This document shows positions 52,197 through 59,332 of a stretch of 59,332 nucleotides of DNA, piece after piece. The first letter of the stretch is position 1; each line of letters opens with the position of its first letter. The notes below the pieces were generated by a model. The model saw nothing but the letters and a program-made list of their open reading frames with translations, was not told the DNA's origin and ran no database searches. The stretch is from Bacteroidota bacterium (GTDB lineage: Bacteria; Bacteroidota; Bacteroidia; Chitinophagales; Chitinophagaceae). Position numbers and translations under genes: made by a program. The stretch is from assembly GCA_030706685.1 (NCBI GenBank), contig JAUZOA010000024.1:1-59332 (forward strand), read 5' to 3'.

Positions 52197-52679
52197 TTAG
52201 TCTTTCTTCTGCATCGCTGCCAGTTTAAAAATGGTAAAAAGATGATGCGCTTCGTGCAGGAGGAAAAAATTCAGCCATAATACGAGGTTCATTTTCCCAA
52301 ACACCGGGTGGATACCTGTTTTATTTAAATCGTTTTCAGCAAAGCTGAGGATACCGGCTGACATCTCCTTTCTTGTTGTCAGCAGGTCCTGCATAATCTC
52401 TCTCGAAGATTTAGCACAACTTTCATGAAATAAGGGATCGGCCTCCGCCGTATATCGCTCAAAAGAAGGGCATTCTTCACCCAACATCCGGCGAATACGA
52501 TGGATAAAAACATGCTGGTAGGTTTGCAGGTGGGCTATATTTTCAAAAATGGACCATTTCCCCGGATTAACAGCCATCCTGATCTGCTCATCCGACAGGC
52601 CATCGATGATGTCTATTAATGATTTATGCTGGTATTGCAGGCGGGTAGATACCGATGAAGGCATTTGCATAAAGCTCAA
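52197..52679 (-). CDS. DinB superfamily protein
   Basis: A 160-residue four-helix DinB-like protein: VSTRLQYQHKSLIDIIDGLS, then KWSIFENIAHLQTYQHVFIH, GIHPVFGKMNLVLWLNFFLL and HEAHHLFTIFKLAA. His residues in AHLQTYQH and HEAHH could form the usual three-His metal site. Such proteins may be thiol transferases or hydrolases. Unlike the DinB-like protein at 33169, the central NKTGIHPVFGKM segment is present. Confidence 0.85.
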   Translation of the reverse strand: MSFMQMPSSVSTRLQYQHKSLIDIIDGLSDEQIRMAVNPGKWSIFENIAHLQTYQHVFIHRIRRMLGEECPSFERYTAEADPLFHESCAKSSREIMQDLLTTRKEMSAGILSFAENDLNKTGIHPVFGKMNLVLWLNFFLLHEAHHLFTIFKLAAMQKKD

Positions 52680-52692
52680 GGTTTGATAATTT

Positions 52693-52714
52693 CCTTCGCT
52701 TTGCGAAGCGAAGG
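52693..52714. terminator. Intergenic hairpin before DinB gene
   Basis: CCTTCGCTT / AAGCGAAGG, a perfect 9-bp stem with a 4-nt loop between the radical SAM stop and the DinB start. No T-run follows on the minus strand, so it may be a processing or weak termination hairpin. Confidence 0.45.
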
Positions 52715-52751
52715 ATGCTCAGGTTTTAATGATTGTTTGTTCCTTAAAGGG

Positions 52752-53783
52752 CTATGATTTCTCCCATACCTTAGTCCCTTCAGAACAATTAGAGCAAATG
52801 TCTATATTTTTTCTCCCTTTTAGAATCTTTGCCCGGAATTTGGTGTATTCGCCGTTTTTCCAGATTTCCTTGAAAGATTTCTCATTCAGATTGCCCAGCC
52901 GGTGTTGCGCATCTTTATCAAAACAACAAGGCGCCACTAAGCCATCCCAGGTTATCACGGGATCATGCCAGAGCCGCCAGCAATGATTGGCTAATTTACC
53001 TTTAAATTCATGACCATTGGCAGTTTTACGATAGCGGCTGTATTTGTCAATCGTTGGGATTAAATTATTGGGATCGCTTTTATAATCATATACCTGGGCG
53101 GTTTTAAACCATACATCATCTACCCCTGTTTCTTTAGCCAGTCTCTTTACGTCTTCGATCTGGTGTTCATTAGGTTTTACCACCAGGAACTGGAAAACAA
53201 CAAATGGTTTTTTACTTTTCAATTCTTTTTTCCATTTCACAATATTCTTTGTGCCTTCGATTACCTTATCCAACTGGCCGCCTACACGGTATTGCTGGTA
53301 CACTTCCTGCGTAGTGCCATCAATAGAAATAATAAGCCGGTCAAGACCGCTTTCTACTGTTCGCTTTGCATTGACATCCGTTAAATAATGTGCATTAGTA
53401 GAAGTAGCGGTATAAATTTTTTTCTGCGAAGCATACTTCACCATATCAAGAAAATCGGGATTAAGGTACGGCTCGCCCTGGAAATAAAAAACCAGGTAAA
53501 GTAACTCTTTATAAAGCTGATCAATGGTTTCACTGAAAAAATCTTTTTTCAGCATACCCGTAGGCCTCGTAAAAGCTCTTAGCCCGCTAGGACATTCGGG
53601 GCAGCGTAAATTGCAGGAAGTTGTGGGCTCAAAGGAAATAGAAACAGGATAGCCCCATTGTACAGGTCTTTTTGTCCATTTGCTGATATAATAACTGCCA
53701 AGCACTTTTATACCGTTTCCTATACGTCTCGGCGTCAGTTTGGACAAAAGATTCAGCGTATCGTTTTTATTTAGCCCGGGCAT
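52752..53783 (-). CDS. Radical SAM/SPASM domain protein
   Basis: A 343-residue protein. The radical SAM cluster motif is CNLRCPEC (in SFEPTTSCNLRCPECPSG). The C-terminal SPASM region has Cys in KLANHCWRLWHDPVITWDG, VAPCCFDK and IDICSNCSEG, for auxiliary Fe-S clusters. SPASM enzymes modify peptides or build cofactors; no precursor peptide or partner is visible nearby, so the substrate is unknown. It diverges from the 5-oxoprolinase operon, 41 bp away. Confidence 0.9.
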   Translation of the reverse strand: MPGLNKNDTLNLLSKLTPRRIGNGIKVLGSYYISKWTKRPVQWGYPVSISFEPTTSCNLRCPECPSGLRAFTRPTGMLKKDFFSETIDQLYKELLYLVFYFQGEPYLNPDFLDMVKYASQKKIYTATSTNAHYLTDVNAKRTVESGLDRLIISIDGTTQEVYQQYRVGGQLDKVIEGTKNIVKWKKELKSKKPFVVFQFLVVKPNEHQIEDVKRLAKETGVDDVWFKTAQVYDYKSDPNNLIPTIDKYSRYRKTANGHEFKGKLANHCWRLWHDPVITWDGLVAPCCFDKDAQHRLGNLNEKSFKEIWKNGEYTKFRAKILKGRKNIDICSNCSEGTKVWEKS

Positions 53784-53824
53784 CTGGGAGTAAAGTTAAG
53801 TTGGTATCTTCAAATAGATTTCAA

Positions 53825-54535
53825 ATGGATCACCCGAATATCCCATACCGTATTTTCCCCCTGGGCGATACTGCCATTACTATTGATTTCGGTAATGTCA
53901 TAGATGAAAGTATTAACGATAAGGTATTAGCCCTGTTTGATCAGCTTCGCAATGATCCTTTGCCGGGAACCATAGAAGTGGTTCCCGCGTATAGCTCTGT
54001 GACGATTTATTACGACCTGTTCGGCGCCAGTAAATCATTTTCAAATGGCAAATCAGTATATGATACTATATCCGGCCAGTTAGCCGAACGAATGGAACAG
54101 ACGTTACCGGTAAGTGAAGCTATACCAAGGCTTGTGAACATCCCGGTTTGTTATGAAAAAGAATTTGCCCCCGATATTGAGTACCTCGCCCGCGAAAGGA
54201 ATATTACTGTTGATGAATTGATCCATATTCATGTATCCCGTCAATACCGGGTGTATATGCTGGGTTTCCTGCCGGGCTTTGCCTATATGGGAGAAGTAAA
54301 TAAAACGATTACTATTCCCCGAAAGCCCCAACCTGTAACAGTGGCTGCGGGAAGTGTTGGTATTGCTGGTAAACAAACAGGTATTTACCCTTTGCAGTCA
54401 CCGGGCGGCTGGCAAATTATCGGTAGAACACCCCTGAAACTATTTGATGCAGATAGAGAAGAACCTTCTTTATTAAGGGCAGGCGACAGGGTTCAGTTTA
54501 TTTCAATCAGCAAAAATGAATTTGAGAGTTATTAA
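53825..54535 (+). CDS. pxpB: 5-oxoprolinase subunit PxpB
   Basis: A 236-residue KipI/PxpB protein read from the ATG at 53825 (MDHPNIPYRIFPLGDTAITI); 53801 would add 8 residues. Conserved features are FPLGDTAITIDFG, VEVVPAYSSVTIYYD, YMLGFLPGFAYMG and IAGKQTGIYPLQSPGGWQIIGRTP. With PxpC and PxpA it forms the ATP-dependent enzyme that opens 5-oxoproline (pyroglutamate) to glutamate. It overlaps pxpC by 20 bp, indicating coupled translation. Confidence 0.93.
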   Translation: MDHPNIPYRIFPLGDTAITIDFGNVIDESINDKVLALFDQLRNDPLPGTIEVVPAYSSVTIYYDLFGASKSFSNGKSVYDTISGQLAERMEQTLPVSEAIPRLVNIPVCYEKEFAPDIEYLARERNITVDELIHIHVSRQYRVYMLGFLPGFAYMGEVNKTITIPRKPQPVTVAAGSVGIAGKQTGIYPLQSPGGWQIIGRTPLKLFDADREEPSLLRAGDRVQFISISKNEFESY

Positions 54536-55520
54536 ATCGGGAGTATTGGACAGCTTACAGGATGCAGGCCGCTACGGCTGGCAACATCTTGGGATAAATC
54601 CCGGCGGCGCAATGGATAAACTTTCCGCACGGATCGCCAATACCCTTGTTGGCAATAATGCTGATGACGCAGTGATAGAACTGCATTTTCCTGCTTCTGC
54701 CTTTTTCTTCGAAAAACCCGCATTGATCGCCGTAAGTGGCGCTGATTTTTCTGCCACTGTTAATGGTGATGAAATACCACGTTTGCAACCTGTGCTGGTC
54801 AGTAAGTACAGCATTCTGCAATTCCAGGGAGTGAAAAAAGGCGCAAGAGCCTATCTCGCTGTTTATGGGGGATTTGATATCAAGCCCTGGTTAAATAGCT
54901 GCAGCACCAACCTCAAAGCTGCGGCGGGTGGATATAAAGGAAGAGTTTTTCAAAAAGATGATGAGATCGGTCTCCGGTCAGAGATCGACTTTTCTTCTTT
55001 ATTAGGGAAAAAGGAATTTGCAACCATGTCGTGGAAAACTGATGATGACCTGGCTAACGATATGAAAGAGGTTTTGGTATTGCCCGGAAACGAATGGGAC
55101 CGGTTACCTGATAAATCGAAAAAAAGATTCCTGCATCAATCATTTACCGTTACCAGCCAGTCCGACAGGATGGGTTACCGGCTTAAAGGAAAACCCTTGT
55201 CAACTCTAACTGATGAAGAAATAATCTCGTCGGCGGTAAGTTTTGGAACTGTGCAGTTACTGCCTGATGGCCAGTTGATTGTTTTAATGGCGGACCACCA
55301 GACAACGGGAGGTTATCCCAGGGTAGCACATGTTATCTCAGCACATCACTCCAGGTTGGCGCAAATCAAAGCAGGGGAAGAAGTCGGGTTCCGGTTAACA
55401 GATCAAAAAACCGCCGAGGAATTATTTATAAGACAGCAACAACATTTACTGCAATTGCAGAATGCCTGTAAATTCAAACTGGAAGAATTGCTGAAACATG
55501 AGTTCAAAACAACCGGATAA
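54516..55520 (+). CDS. pxpC: 5-oxoprolinase subunit PxpC
   Basis: A 334-residue KipA/PxpC protein (biotin-dependent carboxyltransferase-like fold). Typical segments are VIKSGVLDSLQDAGRYGWQH, LGINPGGAMDKLSARIAN, DRMGYRLKGKPLS and PDGQLIVLMADHQTTGGYPR. It pairs with PxpB to phosphorylate the lactam. It overlaps pxpB by 20 bp and pxpA by 23 bp, so all subunits are made from one transcript. Confidence 0.93.
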   Translation: MNLRVIKSGVLDSLQDAGRYGWQHLGINPGGAMDKLSARIANTLVGNNADDAVIELHFPASAFFFEKPALIAVSGADFSATVNGDEIPRLQPVLVSKYSILQFQGVKKGARAYLAVYGGFDIKPWLNSCSTNLKAAAGGYKGRVFQKDDEIGLRSEIDFSSLLGKKEFATMSWKTDDDLANDMKEVLVLPGNEWDRLPDKSKKRFLHQSFTVTSQSDRMGYRLKGKPLSTLTDEEIISSAVSFGTVQLLPDGQLIVLMADHQTTGGYPRVAHVISAHHSRLAQIKAGEEVGFRLTDQKTAEELFIRQQQHLLQLQNACKFKLEELLKHEFKTTG

Positions 55521-56313
55521 ATCAAACTCTGACGACGACTCTTTGAAAGCCTCCCCCACCGGGGGAGGTTGGCTAAAGGCCGTGGATCTCAACTGTGATC
55601 TCGGAGAAGGAGCAGGTAATGATGAATTAATCATGCCATATATCAGTTCCGCGAATATCGCCTGCGGCTACCATGCAGGCGATGAAACAACGATCTGGAA
55701 AACCATCGAACTGGCATTGCAACATAAAGTAGCCATCGGTGCACACGTCTCTTTTTTTGATAAGGATAATTTTGGCCGAACCGAAATGAACTTACCGGCT
55801 GATGAAATCTATGATCTCATTATCCAACAACTGATAATAATGAATGAAATAGTGAGCTCATTTGATTTAAAGATGAATCATGTAAAGCCGCACGGGGCAT
55901 TGTATAATATGTCGGCACGGGATCCAATGTTGGCAAAAACTATTGCCAAAGCAGTGAAGGATTTTGATAAAACCCTCATCCTGTTTGGGTTAAGCGGTAG
56001 CTATTCTATCCATGAAGCTAAAGCAGCCGGGCTAAAAACTGCCAGTGAAGTATTCGCTGATCGCACTTACCAGGATAATGGAAGCCTTACTCTCCGTTCT
56101 CAACCCAACGCATTGATTGAAGATGAAGAAAAAGCGATGCAACAGGTTTTGCAAATGATACAAACAGGAACCGTTACCAGCTTATCCGGCAAAACAATCT
56201 CAATCATCGCCGAAACGATTTGCATTCATGGCGATGGAAAACAAGCGCCTGCGTTTGCTAAAAAGATTTATGAGAAACTGAAACAGAATAATATTGGGAT
56301 CAAAGCTATTTAA
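55498..56313 (+). CDS. pxpA: 5-oxoprolinase subunit PxpA (LamB/YcsF family)
   Basis: A protein of up to 271 residues that hydrolyses the phosphorylated lactam. Family motifs are VDLNCDLGEGAGNDELIMPY, ANIACGYHAGD, VAIGAHVSF, VKPHGALYNM and ADRTYQDNGSL. The first 28 residues are unlike the family and are partly encoded by a palindrome (55550-55568) giving SPTGGGW. The GTG at 55582 (VDLNCDLGEG) would give the normal N-terminus and is a serious alternative start. It overlaps the transporter gene by 20 bp. Confidence 0.93.
   Translation: MSSKQPDKSNSDDDSLKASPTGGGWLKAVDLNCDLGEGAGNDELIMPYISSANIACGYHAGDETTIWKTIELALQHKVAIGAHVSFFDKDNFGRTEMNLPADEIYDLIIQQLIIMNEIVSSFDLKMNHVKPHGALYNMSARDPMLAKTIAKAVKDFDKTLILFGLSGSYSIHEAKAAGLKTASEVFADRTYQDNGSLTLRSQPNALIEDEEKAMQQVLQMIQTGTVTSLSGKTISIIAETICIHGDGKQAPAFAKKIYEKLKQNNIGIKAI
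55550..55568. repeat. GC-rich palindrome at pxpC-pxpA junction
   Basis: CCTCCCCC-ACC-GGGGGAGG, a perfect 8-bp stem with a 3-nt loop. It lies within the 5' end of pxpA if the ATG at 55498 is used, or in the pxpC-pxpA gap if the GTG at 55582 is used. It looks like an inserted REP-like element. Confidence 0.7.
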
Positions 56314-57493
56314 GTTCAGAATTTTTGGCGGTGTTGGTTTGGGCGCTGCTTTCCTGATGGCTAATTCATCCATCGGCCCCGGTTTTCTCACTCAAACTAC
56401 CGTCTTTACACAAGAATTGATGACGAGCTTCGGTTTTGTGATACTTGTTTCCGTATTGATTGACATAGGCGCACAGCTTAATACCTGGCGGATATTGACC
56501 GTAAGCGAATTGCGGGCCCAGGATATTTCTAACCAGTTATTACCGGGTCTTGGATATGTGTTAGCTGTCTTAGTTGTTCTGGGAGGCTTTGCATTTAACA
56601 TTGGTAATATAGCCGGCTGCGGTCTTGGAATTAATGTATTAACCGGTTGGTCATTTCAACAGGGAGCCGTCATAAGCGGTATCATTGCATTAATTCTTTT
56701 CTGGGCCAAAGAGATCGGTAAAATGCTGGACGGATTTACAAAAATCCTGGGTACGGTAAAGATCCTGCTCACTTTATTTATTGCTTTCAGCGCTCATCCG
56801 CCATTGCTGCAAGCTGTTAAGCACACTATCATTCCCGAAAAAGTAAGTATGATCGCCATCATTACCATTGTTGGCGGAACAGTAGGTGGCTACCTGACAT
56901 TTTCAGGCGCACACCGGTTGCTGGATGCAGGCATCAAAGGAAAGGATAATCTCGCACAGGTCAATAAAAGCGCTTTAAGCGGTATTATCATTTCAACTAT
57001 CATGCGCTTTGTATTGTTTCTCGCGGCAGTTGGAGTGTTGGCGCGGGGTGCTATATTGAATAAGGATAACCCTGCATCCACGATTTTTCATTCCGCTGCC
57101 GGTGAAGCGGGGTTACGCATTTTTGGCGTTGTACTCTGGAGTGCGGCTATTTCATCTGTAGTTGGCGCCTCTTATACTTCGGTTTCTTTTTTTAAGACCT
57201 TTCACCCGTTGCTGGCGAAATATGAACGGGTATGCATTTCTGTTTTTATTGTTTTAACCACCGGCTTATTTGTTTTGATTGGAAAACCCAGGGAGCTATT
57301 ACTGTTTGCAGGTGCTATTAATGGATTGATACTACCAATAGCATTAGCGATCATTTTAATAGCCGCTACGAAAAGCAGGATAATGAAAGGATATCAACAT
57401 CCGCGATGGATGCAGTTGGCAGGATGGATAGTGGTGCTGGTAATGAGTTGGATGGGTTATATTGTTATTGGGGATAGTATCAGTAAATTATAA
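56294..57493 (+). CDS. NRAMP-fold transporter in 5-oxoprolinase operon (YcsG-like)
   Basis: A 399-residue membrane protein with about 11 helices in the NRAMP/LeuT-type fold. TM1 reads AAFLMANSSIGPGFLTQTTV: the canonical NRAMP DPGN metal motif is replaced by SSIGPG (about residues 25-30). TM6 reads VGGTVGGYLTFSGAHRLLDA and lacks the usual M-x-x-H-N. Bacillus YcsG, beside the homologous oxoprolinase genes, is a similar protein. A role in 5-oxoproline or related solute uptake is inferred. Start is TTG at 56294, overlapping pxpA. Confidence 0.85.
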   Translation: MGSKLFKFRIFGGVGLGAAFLMANSSIGPGFLTQTTVFTQELMTSFGFVILVSVLIDIGAQLNTWRILTVSELRAQDISNQLLPGLGYVLAVLVVLGGFAFNIGNIAGCGLGINVLTGWSFQQGAVISGIIALILFWAKEIGKMLDGFTKILGTVKILLTLFIAFSAHPPLLQAVKHTIIPEKVSMIAIITIVGGTVGGYLTFSGAHRLLDAGIKGKDNLAQVNKSALSGIIISTIMRFVLFLAAVGVLARGAILNKDNPASTIFHSAAGEAGLRIFGVVLWSAAISSVVGASYTSVSFFKTFHPLLAKYERVCISVFIVLTTGLFVLIGKPRELLLFAGAINGLILPIALAIILIAATKSRIMKGYQHPRWMQLAGWIVVLVMSWMGYIVIGDSISKL

Positions 57494-57537
57494 CCCTGTT
57501 CTCAATTTTCTTATATCAGGGAGTGTACCGGGAGGAC

Positions 57538-57571
57538 AAAAAAAGAGCCCAACCATAGGGTAAGTTGGGCT
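57538..57571 (-). terminator. Terminator of L,D-transpeptidase-like gene
   Basis: AGCCCAAC / GTTGGGCT, a perfect 8-bp stem with a 10-nt loop, followed on the minus strand by CTTTTTTT. It separates convergent genes and may also stop the oxoprolinase transcript. Confidence 0.85.
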
Positions 57572-57601
57572 GTTATCATCCATCCTTGTTATTGTGTCCA
57601 G

Positions 57602-58315
57602 TCAGCTGTTTAGTATTTTCGAGCTCTGCAGATATTTCTTCAAAGGATGATAAATAAATAAGCAACTGCCATCTTTGATGGTGTTGATAATAGTTTTGCT
57701 TTCTTTCAGGGGAACAGCAGGGCAACCATAACTCCGTCCGGTAGAGCCATCGCCAATGTAATCGGCACCGTGAATAACAATGGCGCGTTTGTAGGCCCTG
57801 TCGTTAAAACCGGGCTCAAGCCCTTCCACCCTTAATGACAGACCATGTTCGCCCCGGTAAATATTTTTTGTGATATAAAAGCCCAGGCTGCTTTCTCTTG
57901 AGCAGGGCTTATTAGAAAACCGGGTGGCATATTCACCGCCTGAATTGCGGCCATGCGCCACATAAGTATTCATCAGGATTTTATTATTGACAATATCAAT
58001 CAGGTAAAATCTTTTCTGCTTGGAGGACTGGCTGAAATCGCAGATAGTCAGGTAAGCTCCTTCGCTGATCAGGTTTTTCTTTAATAAATATTCATAACCC
58101 TTATAGGCATACTCAAATGCTGCTTCGGATAGACCTTTCTCCGCAAGCCCGATTTGTTCGTATAGAAAAGAGGCTTGCGTGTAAATACTTTGAATAGAAT
58201 CGGCTAATAAACGGGAACCGGTGAAAGGGCGCTCGTGGCCTGCCGGAACCCGTCTGAAACTGGTGGTCAGAGTGGCCAGGCAGGATAATGAGATATAGAC
58301 AATGAGTTTTCTCAA
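57602..58315 (-). CDS. Exported L,D-transpeptidase-like protein
   Basis: A 237-residue exported protein with a signal-like N-terminus (RKLIVYISLSCLATLTTSF) and a murein L,D-transpeptidase catalytic-domain pattern: LTICDFSQSSKQKRFYLIDI, SLGFYITKNIYRGEHGLSLR, and the catalytic IVIHGADYIGDGSTGRSYGC-P with His and the SxGC cysteine. Such enzymes make or edit 3-3 crosslinks in peptidoglycan. A terminator follows. No neighbour is clearly related. Confidence 0.85.
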   Translation of the reverse strand: MRKLIVYISLSCLATLTTSFRRVPAGHERPFTGSRLLADSIQSIYTQASFLYEQIGLAEKGLSEAAFEYAYKGYEYLLKKNLISEGAYLTICDFSQSSKQKRFYLIDIVNNKILMNTYVAHGRNSGGEYATRFSNKPCSRESSLGFYITKNIYRGEHGLSLRVEGLEPGFNDRAYKRAIVIHGADYIGDGSTGRSYGCPAVPLKESKTIINTIKDGSCLFIYHPLKKYLQSSKILNS

Positions 58316-58627
58316 AGGGGGTACAGATTTTCAGGATTAAAAACGGATCAGGGGCTAAAAATAGTATTGACATTTGCTAAATGCAAGCAATAAATACTTG
58401 TTTTATACTGGTTTACGAATATTTACGGTGAAGGTGAAATATTACTTACAGGAAAAACTACTACTCATGGACGTTTTATCGTATATAAGGATGAAAAAAA
58501 GACGCTGTCAAAAAAGGAGTACTTTTTCTTGCAAAGACCCCACATGGGGCGGGGCCTTTACAAGAATTTTTTTTTGGCCTTTGAAACGACCCTTTTTTAT
58601 TATGGAAATGGCATCCATTACAGGAAA
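58316..58627. other. Intergenic stretch downstream of MATE gene
   Basis: No gene supported in 312 bp. An imperfect hairpin AAAGACCCC / GGGGCCTTT (58533-58541, 58551-58559; one mismatch) with T-rich sequence around it may terminate the MATE gene. Plus-strand frames here have no family signal. Confidence 0.4.
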
Positions 58628-59332
58628 TCAAACCTTCACTTTTTTCCATTTACCTTTTTTAAAAATAATATAAGCTGCTATGGCAATACCCGTTTCAGCA
58701 ACCGGTACGGCAATAAATGCGCCTACAGGTCCAAAGTTGAAACCTTTTGCCAGCGTATATGCCAGCGGTATCTGGAAAAGCCAGAACCCGACAAGATTTA
58801 TCCATGTGGGAGTTTTAGTATCACCAGCGCCATTAAGAGATTGTATCATTACCATAGCAATACCATAAAAAATATAACCCGATCCGATGATCTGTAATGA
58901 AAGCACGCCAAAATGATGCACTTCCGGAACATTGGTAAAAATGCTGATGATCGGCGATGCAAAAAACAGGAACAGTAACATCACTGTTGCCATAAAGATT
59001 GCATTGTATTTCGCTGTTAGCAGCACGCTTTGTTCGGCACGACCCGGTTCTTTAGCGCCGAGATTTTGCCCCACCAATGTTGCCGCTGCATTGCTTAACC
59101 CCCATGCAGGTAAGATAAAGAATACAATATTTCTTATCGCCACCTGGTAACCTGCTGTTGCATCCGTGCCGCCTGTTTTGGCTACAAGGATTCCCACCGC
59201 GATCCAACTGCCCGACTGGATCATAAATTGTAATGTAGCCGGCCATGCCACTTCAATCAGTGTTTTTATTACCGGGAGATCCCATTTGAAATGCCAGGCT
59301 TTTACTTTAATGATACCCTTACCATTGAATAA
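58628..59332 (-). CDS. MATE family efflux transporter (partial)
   Basis: The C-terminal part, at least 235 residues, of a MATE multidrug/Na+ antiporter. The frame stays open through the window edge, with WDLPVIKTLIEVAWPATLQF upstream of the apparent start at 59251, so the gene continues beyond 59332. MATE features include GLSNAAATLVGQNLGAKEP and GAGDTKTPTWINLVGFW. The C-terminal tail is basic and cytosolic. About half of a normal protein (about 450 residues) is missing because of the window boundary. Confidence 0.92.
   Translation of the reverse strand, partial: LFNGKGIIKVKAWHFKWDLPVIKTLIEVAWPATLQFMIQSGSWIAVGILVAKTGGTDATAGYQVAIRNIVFFILPAWGLSNAAATLVGQNLGAKEPGRAEQSVLLTAKYNAIFMATVMLLFLFFASPIISIFTNVPEVHHFGVLSLQIIGSGYIFYGIAMVMIQSLNGAGDTKTPTWINLVGFWLFQIPLAYTLAKGFNFGPVGAFIAVPVAETGIAIAAYIIFKKGKWKKVKV

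Noticed and set aside
1-59332. tRNA, rRNA or prophage genes
   Set aside because: No cloverleaf, rRNA-like stretch, integrase or phage structural gene was recognised on either strand.

Overview
The window looks like a chromosomal segment of a Bacteroidota bacterium, most probably family Chitinophagaceae. This rests on families largely confined to the phylum (GLPGLI, DUF5606, DUF3127, DUF2911, an OMP_b-brl_3 outer membrane protein), on paired LytS/LytTR regulators, on moderate GC, and on several -7 elements of the form TAnnTTTG, the Bacteroidota primary sigma consensus. I see no rRNA, tRNA, CRISPR array, prophage or integrative element. The only mobile-element-type gene is a single-copy Y1 (RAYT-like) transposase.

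Layout. 1-3.5 kb: a minus-strand run of small VOC, DUF1801, SRPBCC and GyrI-like proteins, divergent from a GlxA/AraC-type regulator. 3.5-4.4 kb: a gene-free block of nested inverted repeats. 4.4-10.6 kb: GLPGLI protein, a histidine kinase/OmpR-type pair, NagA, a second gene-free block and a dihaem cytochrome c lipoprotein. 10.7-16.7 kb: a 49-residue basic protein, a UvrD/PcrA helicase, a LytS/LytTR pair and the transposase. 16.8-23.4 kb: GH25 lysozyme, small membrane proteins, an 11-bp tandem repeat, a MerC/SCO/Fur-type metal cluster with a clear operator-promoter, an M3 oligopeptidase and a DUF5606 protein with a lysine-rich tail. 23.5-28.5 kb: a glycine-rich outer membrane barrel, then an ECF sigma factor, a probable anti-sigma and two Spy/CpxP-like proteins. 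28.6-33.6 kb: a second LytS/LytTR pair, DUF1761, DUF2911, and a VOC-SRPBCC-DinB set resembling the first cluster. 33.6-41.9 kb: housekeeping and DNA repair (polA, uvrB, mgsA, recA) with an OB-fold/YceI operon. 42-48 kb: an envelope cluster (PAP2-like, glucosaminidase, SGNH, MBOAT, DUF3127, convergent SGNH). 48-53.8 kb: rpoN, GH10-like hydrolase, MarR, DinB and a radical SAM/SPASM protein. 53.8-57.5 kb: pxpB-pxpC-pxpA plus an NRAMP-fold transporter in one overlapping operon. 57.6 kb to the end: an L,D-transpeptidase-like protein and a MATE exporter cut by the window edge.

The best leads for new biology are four. (1) The 5-oxoprolinase operon carries an NRAMP-fold transporter lacking the canonical metal-binding motifs. 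(2) An MBOAT and two SGNH proteins sit with a peptidoglycan hydrolase, suggesting cell-wall or glycan O-acylation. (3) A DUF3127 protein ends in an SSB-like acidic tip. (4) Two palindromic operators lie on or beside promoters (MerC; OB-fold/YceI, with a related half-site at marR). Also unusual are three gene-free blocks with ordered repeats and a DinB protein that appears to have lost about 38 internal residues. All family assignments come from reading the sequences; no searches were run.
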